From contig JBBRLU010000023.1 of assembly GCA_038231175.1 (NCBI GenBank), positions 1 through 16,710 of the forward strand: 16,710 nt of DNA. Reading direction: 5' to 3'. The translations under genes and the position numbers were made by a program. This document shows positions 12,885 to 16,710 of this stretch, piece by piece. Below the pieces are notes generated by a model. It saw only the letters and a program-made list of their open reading frames with translations. It did not search any database and was not told the DNA's origin. Positions within the stretch are counted from its first letter, which is position 1; each line of letters starts with the position of its first letter. This DNA is from UBA4729 sp038231175 (GTDB lineage Bacteria; Patescibacteriota; Saccharimonadia; Saccharimonadales; UBA4665).

Positions 12885-13430
12885 TTACTGCTGCGTAACA
12901 CGGACCATGGCGTGGCGGATGACGTCGTCACCGATCTTGAAGCCCGATTGCAGTTCTTCAGAAACGATTTCTTGGGTGCCGTCGCCTTCTTCCATACTGA
13001 CGGCTTCGTGGAGATGGGGGTCAAACACCTGGCCGACGCTTTCGATGCGCTCGACGCCCATGTCGGCCAACGTCTTCTCGAACTGGGCGACGACACCTTG
13101 GACACCTTTGATATATTCATTACCTTCAAGATCGGCGGGGACATGCTTAAGGGCCCGCTCAAAGTTGTCGATTACCGGTAATAGATCGTGGATGACGCTC
13201 GACTTGACCCGGGTCCGCAGATTGGTCATTTCGACCTCGTGGCGGCGGCGGAGGTTCAAAGCGTCGGCCCGTTCACGCATGAGCGCCTCAGTCAACTGGG
13301 TAACCGGCGACTCCTCCGAAGGAATAGGTTCGAGCAGATCATCAGCGTTTGATCGGGCTTGCTCAAGTAATTGGTCTTCGAGCGGTGTATCGCCCTGGGG
13401 TTGGTCGTTAGAACTATTTTTTTTGGTCAT
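12885..13430 (-). CDS. grpE: Nucleotide exchange factor GrpE
   Basis: From the ATG at 13430 the protein has 181 residues. An acidic, disordered N-terminus (about 1-48) leads into the long coiled coil (TEALMRERADALNLRRRHEVEMTNL region). The beta domain carries the GrpE signature, including FDPHLHEAVSMEEGDGTQEI and ELQSGFKIGDDVIRHAMVRV at the C-terminus. GrpE releases ADP from DnaK. Two adjacent ATGs (13433 and 13430) are possible. The second is favoured because AGGAG (13437-13441) lies 6 nt before it and only 3 nt before the first. The gene follows hrcA by 14 nt in the same transcript. A 134-bp gap with the CIRCE-controlled promoter separates it from dnaK. Confidence 0.97.
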   Translation of the reverse strand: MTKKNSSNDQPQGDTPLEDQLLEQARSNADDLLEPIPSEESPVTQLTEALMRERADALNLRRRHEVEMTNLRTRVKSSVIHDLLPVIDNFERALKHVPADLEGNEYIKGVQGVVAQFEKTLADMGVERIESVGQVFDPHLHEAVSMEEGDGTQEIVSEELQSGFKIGDDVIRHAMVRVTQQ

Positions 13431-13436
13431 CATAAT

Positions 13437-13441
13437 CTCCT
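13437..13441 (-). promoter_or_regulatory. Shine-Dalgarno that decides the grpE start
   Basis: Minus-strand AGGAG precedes a tandem ATG-ATG. It is 3 nt from the first and 6 nt from the second, which favours initiation at 13430. Confidence 0.75.
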
Positions 13442-13444
13442 AAA

Positions 13445-14152
13445 TTAGCTATACAAAACTTCTTCTAATTCGCGGCCGGCGCGGGCCACCAGCGTCATGA
13501 CGTCGCGGTAACTCTGGCGGGTGGGACCGAGCGTGCCGATGTAACTGCGATCGGAAAACGGGCTGCGGAAGCGGCTGATAATCAGCGTACAGCCGGCGCT
13601 GCGGCCGATCGGGTTCTCGCCACCGATATAGACGCTGAGCGGTTCGTTGGGTGCGGCTTCGCGCAGCCAGGGTTCTAAATTATCGAGTAGTTGGGCCACT
13701 TGTCTGACCTGCGTACCGTCGATAAACTCGGGCTGGCCAAAGAGGTTACTCAAACCACTCATGTACAGTTGGTTACCGATAGTAGCGAGGCCAAGATTAT
13801 GTGTCAGCTCGACCAGCGTGTCGACGGTGTTACGGATAGTCCGTTCCGGGACGCCACCAACTTTGACGCGGGCAGCCAGTGCTTTTTGGGCCCGGCGGTC
13901 GGTCGGCTTTAGGGGTTCCTCGGCGGCCACGGCATTGACGTAAAATCGGTAACCCTTGTCTGTCGGCACTCGGCCAGCACTGGTATGCGGCTGGGCGATG
14001 AAGCCGTCGCGTTCCAACTCGGCCATTTCGGCGCGGATGGTGGCCGACGAAACACCGAATAATTTAGCCAATAAGCTAGAGCCGACCGGGCTGGCAACTT
14101 CGGCGTACTGTTCGACTATGGCGTTTAAGATACTCTGTTGGCGGGTAGTCAT
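13445..14152 (-). CDS. hrcA: Heat-inducible transcription repressor HrcA (short form)
   Basis: The 235-residue protein starts with the HrcA winged-helix domain: RQQSILNAIVEQYAEVASPVGSSLLAK, then VSSATIRAEMAELERDGFIAQPHTSAGRVPTDKGYRFYV, which contains the DNA recognition helix. A reduced GAF-like C-terminal region follows, keeping LSVYIGGENPIGRSAGCTLIISRF and IGTLGPTRQSYRDVM near the end. Typical HrcA proteins such as that of B. subtilis have about 340 residues. Roughly 100 are missing from the middle, in the GAF and dimerisation regions, while both ends are intact, so this looks like a genuine compact form rather than a frameshift. HrcA represses from CIRCE and needs GroEL for activity in well-studied cases. 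It should regulate its own promoter and that of dnaK here. Confidence 0.95.
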   Translation of the reverse strand: MTTRQQSILNAIVEQYAEVASPVGSSLLAKLFGVSSATIRAEMAELERDGFIAQPHTSAGRVPTDKGYRFYVNAVAAEEPLKPTDRRAQKALAARVKVGGVPERTIRNTVDTLVELTHNLGLATIGNQLYMSGLSNLFGQPEFIDGTQVRQVAQLLDNLEPWLREAAPNEPLSVYIGGENPIGRSAGCTLIISRFRSPFSDRSYIGTLGPTRQSYRDVMTLVARAGRELEEVLYS

Positions 14153-14174
14153 GACTAGTCCAATTACTGGGCAC

Positions 14175-14204
14175 AGTATAGCTTGGCTGGCACTCGTTAG
14201 TCAA
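14175..14204 (-). promoter_or_regulatory. Promoter of hrcA-grpE
   Basis: Minus strand: -35 TTGACT (14199-14204), 18-bp spacer, -10 TATACT (14175-14180, 5/6). The leader to ATG 14152 is about 16 nt and has no strong Shine-Dalgarno. As at dnaK, the -35 is in the CIRCE spacer. Confidence 0.75.
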
Positions 14205-14213
14205 GAGTGCTAA
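14187..14213. promoter_or_regulatory. CIRCE operator upstream of hrcA
   Basis: On the minus strand TTAGCACTC-N9-GAGTGCCAG has one perfect half and one half with two mismatches to the CIRCE consensus. It overlaps the hrcA promoter, so it should give autoregulation. Confidence 0.88.
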
Positions 14214-14216
14214 TAA

Positions 14217-14954
14217 TCAGAGTTTGGCGAGGGCAGCTTGGGTATCAGCCAATAATCGTTTTGCTAAGGCCACACCTTGCGCCTGCTGGGCGGCGCTGAA
14301 GCTATTATTCTGGACTAGCTGGTGGACCTCTTCGGCGGCGTCACTTAGGTCGTCATTAATAATAATCTTGAGCTCGCTGCTCTCTTCAATGCCGCTCGCT
14401 AAAATTCGAGCAGCGGTTTGCAGACGACGGCCGTGTTCGGCACTATCCATATGTCCACGGCTGAAGATACGGTCGTGCCAAATAGCAAAACTGGGGGGCA
14501 GCACCAGTACCGCTATCGTGTCGGGCTTCAGGCGCAGTACGTTCGAGACCCCGCCGATATCCATATCGGCAATGGCGGCCCGGTGTTCGTGACTGGCTCT
14601 TTCAAGTTCACGGATACTGATGCCCGATACCTGCTGCTCATGAATAACTTCGGCCTCAAGGAAGTTACCAGTTTTGATGTCGGCCAGCATCTCGGCCTCG
14701 TCGCGGAAGAAATACTCACGACCGTCCTGCTCTAAGATACCGTTATTCTGGCGAGGCGGCCGCGTAGTATCAGAAACGATGAAATTGTACTCATTCGTCC
14801 TGAGCAGTTCGTTAATAATCGTGTTACGGCCACTGGCGGTCGGTGCGGTCAAAACTACCAAGCGCGCTCTTTTAAGGACCTTCAGGGCGTGGTCGGACAG
14901 CTGGTAATCTTTCAGGGCGGCGTGAAAGTCATCGATGAACTTTAGTTCTGGCAT
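14217..14954 (-). CDS. Guanylate-kinase-like protein with degenerate P-loop
   Basis: The 245-residue protein has guanylate kinase landmarks in order. After a 30-residue N-terminal extension, LVVLTAPTASGRNTIINEL (32-50) sits where the P-loop belongs. SDTTRPPRQNNG (61-72) is the GMP-binding TTRPPR motif, and DGREYFF (77-83) aligns with the next block. DIGGVSNVLRLKPDTIAVLVLPPS (132-155) matches the core strand, and IINDDLSDAAEEV (198-210) the C-terminus. The P-loop reads A37-P-T-A-S-G42-R43-N44-T45 instead of GxxxxGK(S/T): the invariant lysine is Arg and the following residue is Asn. It may be an altered kinase or a non-catalytic scaffold. The start is supported by a promoter whose -10 ends 6 nt upstream. 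It lies 64 bp upstream of hrcA on the same strand. Confidence 0.85.
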   Translation of the reverse strand: MPELKFIDDFHAALKDYQLSDHALKVLKRARLVVLTAPTASGRNTIINELLRTNEYNFIVSDTTRPPRQNNGILEQDGREYFFRDEAEMLADIKTGNFLEAEVIHEQQVSGISIRELERASHEHRAAIADMDIGGVSNVLRLKPDTIAVLVLPPSFAIWHDRIFSRGHMDSAEHGRRLQTAARILASGIEESSELKIIINDDLSDAAEEVHQLVQNNSFSAAQQAQGVALAKRLLADTQAALAKL

Positions 14955-14960
14955 TCACTA

Positions 14961-14989
14961 TGTATAGCGGGTTTACAGACATGTTGCAA
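14961..14989 (-). promoter_or_regulatory. Leaderless promoter of the guanylate-kinase-like gene
   Basis: Minus strand: -35 TTGCAA (14984-14989, 4/6), 17-bp spacer, -10 TATACA (14961-14966, 4/6), 6 nt, ATG at 14954. The individual boxes are moderate, but the geometry is the same as for the PAS and GH114 genes. Confidence 0.5.
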
Positions 14990-15007
14990 ATCGCAGCCCT
15001 GCTTTTG

Positions 15008-15586
15008 TTAATCGGTAGCCGAAAAGATACGGGTTCTGAGTGCGATTAATCGTACGAAGATAACGTGGACGTGGACGGCTGCAGCAACCAGCAGCAAGCT
15101 CAGGCCCAGGTGCCCCAAACTACCGACAGCGATGATCCGCGGCAGAATCGTCTTAAACAGAAGGGCACAGTAGATCAACCAGCCGAAGAATGCTACTAAG
15201 CGCAGCCCGAAACTCAGTAACAGCGATTCTATGAGGCTATCGCGGCGGACATTAGCGTAAGTGAAGGTCTTTTCAAGGTCAGCCGTGTTGCTGATAGCAA
15301 CGTACAGTCGCACCGCTATCAGATACACCAATGCGCCCACGACCGACCAGAACAGTAGCAACGGTAAATTACTAAGTAGCGTATTTCGGGCCAACACGTC
15401 GGTTAGGCGATGGTAGATAGGTCCAAGTATGTAGTTGAGACCATGCAGCCCTTCAGCTAGTGCACCATTAGTACCCTGGGTTCGGACGTAGGCCGAAACT
15501 ATGACACCAAGGGCTAGAACGATAGTTACGACTGCACTCAGCGCCGAAGGTGTTATCAGTAAGAATAGTGATTTATGTCTGTGCAT
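15008..15586 (-). CDS. Four-helix membrane protein of unknown function
   Basis: The 192-residue protein has a short basic N-terminus (MHRHKS) and about four hydrophobic segments (near residues 10-33, 73-97, 121-146 and 151-179). Between the first two lies a loop of about 40 residues, and between the second and third a charged cytoplasmic-type loop (NTADLEKTFTYANVRRDS). A histidine pair, HVH, sits in the last helix. No family is recognisable. The gene ends 53 bp upstream of the guanylate-kinase-like start. A TATAAA element (15596-15601) ends 9 nt before the ATG at 15586, giving a very short leader. It is divergent from the secreted cysteine-repeat protein. Confidence 0.8.
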   Translation of the reverse strand: MHRHKSLFLLITPSALSAVVTIVLALGVIVSAYVRTQGTNGALAEGLHGLNYILGPIYHRLTDVLARNTLLSNLPLLLFWSVVGALVYLIAVRLYVAISNTADLEKTFTYANVRRDSLIESLLLSFGLRLVAFFGWLIYCALLFKTILPRIIAVGSLGHLGLSLLLVAAAVHVHVIFVRLIALRTRIFSATD

Positions 15587-15595
15587 CGTTGTATT

Positions 15596-15601
15596 TTTAT
15601 A
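15596..15601 (-). promoter_or_regulatory. Possible -10 of the four-helix membrane protein gene
   Basis: Minus-strand TATAAA (5/6) ends 9 nt before ATG 15586, so the leader would be 2-3 nt. No convincing -35 is present. Confidence 0.4.
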
Positions 15602-15708
15602 ACTATCCGTATTGTAAAACTTTCCGTAGTCGAAATCAAATGTTTGACATAAGCACTATCGAATTTGGTTTGTGTAGTGGATAAGACTACATTGCGTAGT
15701 ATTAAGCC

Positions 15709-15737
15709 TTGACGACACCTGCTGCACTATATATAGT
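15709..15737 (+). promoter_or_regulatory. Promoter of the secreted cysteine-repeat protein
   Basis: TTGACG (15709-15714, 5/6), 17-bp spacer, TATAGT (15732-15737, 5/6). The -10 is half of a perfect 12-bp palindrome, ACTATATATAGT (15726-15737). The leader to ATG 15772 is about 27 nt, A-rich, with only a weak AAAGAA near the start codon. The rest of the 185-bp gap holds no credible gene; it contains a short GTAGT-ACTAC inverted repeat near 15674-15690. Confidence 0.6.
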
Positions 15738-15771
15738 CACGATTAATACTAAAAAATTAAAAAGAAAACAT

Positions 15772-16710
15772 ATGAAACTAAAAAAATTAAACGTCCGCGG
15801 ATTCTCACATCACTTCGTTATGGCATTCGTCATTGTGGGCACGGCTATCGGTGGCGTCGGCTATTTGGTCGCCAGTCATGCCCAAGTACCTTACCGAAAT
15901 AGCTATAGCTGCCCAAGTCAGCCGCAGATCAGTACCAGTACCGCATCTGCAAGCCCGACCTGTACTAAGTACGTCCAAACGGTTGTCGGAGTCACGGCCG
16001 ACGGTAGTTTCGGCCCAATCACCAAACTGGCAGTTCAGAAATTTCAGTTTGCAAATCATGTTGCCAACTCCAGCTGTGGCACAACCCCTACTTCGTGTGA
16101 TGGTATAGTTGGCTCTTATACGTGGGCCAAACTTGTCGCTTTAAATGCAGCCAAGATCGCGGCCGCCCAGACTTCACCAGTTAAGGCGCCTATTGCCGTG
16201 GCCCCAAAGCCCGCACTAGCAGCTGAAACCGCGGCTTGCGTAAAGTCGTTCGGTACCGGCTACATCTACAATGTCGGTATTAAGCGCTGCGTCGTCGCTG
16301 TCCGGCCAACCTCCTGCCCAGCTGGCACGGTTCTGAAGTCCATAGAAGTAGCTACAATCAAGTATTACTTCTGCGCTAGTGCACCTACATCCACCACGCC
16401 GATCGCTGCAGTTCCAGTTAATACTGCAGATTGTGTCAAGATCTACGGTGCTGGATTCTTCTATGTCAGCGATGATAAGCGCTGTACTTCTTTGGCCAAG
16501 CCGACCACTTGCCCTACAGGCACAATCGTCACTCCAATCCCTGGCAACGCCGTTACGTTCTATTACTGCGCTAAGACTGCACCCGTTGCGGCCACAGCTA
16601 GTCCACTTGTAAGTTGTACCTACTACGTAGGTGTAAACGAAACTAAAACTACCAAATCTACCAGCAAGACCGCTTGCGATAACATCCATAAAAGCCAGGT
16701 TAGCTGGAAG
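15772..16710 (+). CDS. Secreted peptidoglycan-binding-like protein with four-cysteine repeats (3' end cut by window edge)
   Basis: An uninterrupted frame runs from ATG 15772 to the window end (313 codons) with no stop. The N-terminus has a basic start (MKLKKLNVRG), a hydrophobic helix (about 15-34) and a plausible signal peptidase site after SHA at 35-37. Residues 64-124 match a PG_binding_1 domain (VGVTADGSFGPITKLAVQKFQ, then DGIVGSYTWAKL), interrupted by a small cysteine-bounded insert (C102-C109). After an Ala/Pro linker come two tandem units with cysteines at 156, 173, 182, 201 and 221, 238, 247, 266, identical spacing of 17, 9 and 19. Each reads C-V-K...G-x-G...KRC...P-T-x-C-P-x-G-T...YY-x-C-A. 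Two more cysteines (282, 302) begin a different unit. The even pattern suggests disulfides outside the cytoplasm. It may bind the cell's own or a host's wall. The repeat unit is not one I recognise. Confidence 0.88.
   Translation, partial: MKLKKLNVRGFSHHFVMAFVIVGTAIGGVGYLVASHAQVPYRNSYSCPSQPQISTSTASASPTCTKYVQTVVGVTADGSFGPITKLAVQKFQFANHVANSSCGTTPTSCDGIVGSYTWAKLVALNAAKIAAAQTSPVKAPIAVAPKPALAAETAACVKSFGTGYIYNVGIKRCVVAVRPTSCPAGTVLKSIEVATIKYYFCASAPTSTTPIAAVPVNTADCVKIYGAGFFYVSDDKRCTSLAKPTTCPTGTIVTPIPGNAVTFYYCAKTAPVAATASPLVSCTYYVGVNETKTTKSTSKTACDNIHKSQVSWK

Noticed and set aside
15641..15685. 14-codon plus-strand frame and a TTGACA at 15644-15649
   Set aside because: The peptide is too short and featureless to support, and no -10 lies at a usable distance from the TTGACA.
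1..16710. CRISPR array, transposase or insertion sequence
   Set aside because: No regularly spaced repeat-spacer series, transposase-like frame or terminal inverted repeats were found on either strand.

Overview
The window looks like a chromosomal segment from a small-genome bacterium of the Patescibacteria/CPR, most plausibly Saccharibacteria (TM7). This assignment is an inference. It rests on the gene set (truncated HrcA, several membrane proteins without recognisable homology, a lone isopentenyl-diphosphate isomerase), tight packing with 4-bp overlaps, standard use of TGA as a stop, and promoters placed directly against start codons. There is no rRNA or other marker gene to settle it.

Layout, left to right. 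(1) 1-1404, minus strand: the N-terminal end of a ComEC-like DNA-uptake channel (cut by the window edge), a HIT-family protein with an altered catalytic motif, and a stand-alone PAS protein. (2) 1468-3405: a more AT-rich islet with an unrecognised, possibly nucleotidyltransferase-like protein and a membrane-anchored GH114 glycosidase. It is bounded on the left by a 19-nt copy of the tRNA-Lys 3' end and on the right by tRNA-Lys(TTT) itself. Between the GH114 gene and the tRNA lies a hairpin-rich stretch of tRNA-like fragments. (3) 3441-4494: isopentenyl-diphosphate isomerase overlapping an unknown membrane protein. (4) 4540-8189: an operon of ATP-grasp ligase, RimB-like retropepsin and RimK, with a second, unrelated ATP-grasp ligase transcribed divergently. 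(5) 8199-9088: a previously hidden 38-residue membrane peptide back to back with a soluble GGDEF protein. (6) 9085-14954, minus strand: the heat-shock locus, in transcription order a guanylate-kinase-like gene, hrcA, grpE, dnaK, a NYN-domain nuclease and dnaJ, with CIRCE operators before hrcA and before dnaK. (7) 15008-16710: an unknown four-helix membrane protein and, divergently, a secreted peptidoglycan-binding-like protein with precisely spaced four-cysteine repeats. That last gene runs off the right edge.

Two expression modes can be read from the DNA. At least six genes have a -10 hexamer ending exactly 6 nt before the start codon, the arrangement expected for leaderless mRNAs. The internal heat-shock genes grpE, dnaK and dnaJ, and rimK, carry Shine-Dalgarno sequences instead. 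A third small group (GGDEF, the ATP-grasp/rimBK operon, the secreted protein) has short leaders without a clear Shine-Dalgarno, A-rich in two of the three.

The most distinctive items are the uniform leaderless promoter architecture, the three-ligase/retropepsin cluster, the cysteine-repeat secreted protein, the tRNA-flanked islet with its palindromic neighbour, and the NYN nuclease embedded between dnaK and dnaJ.
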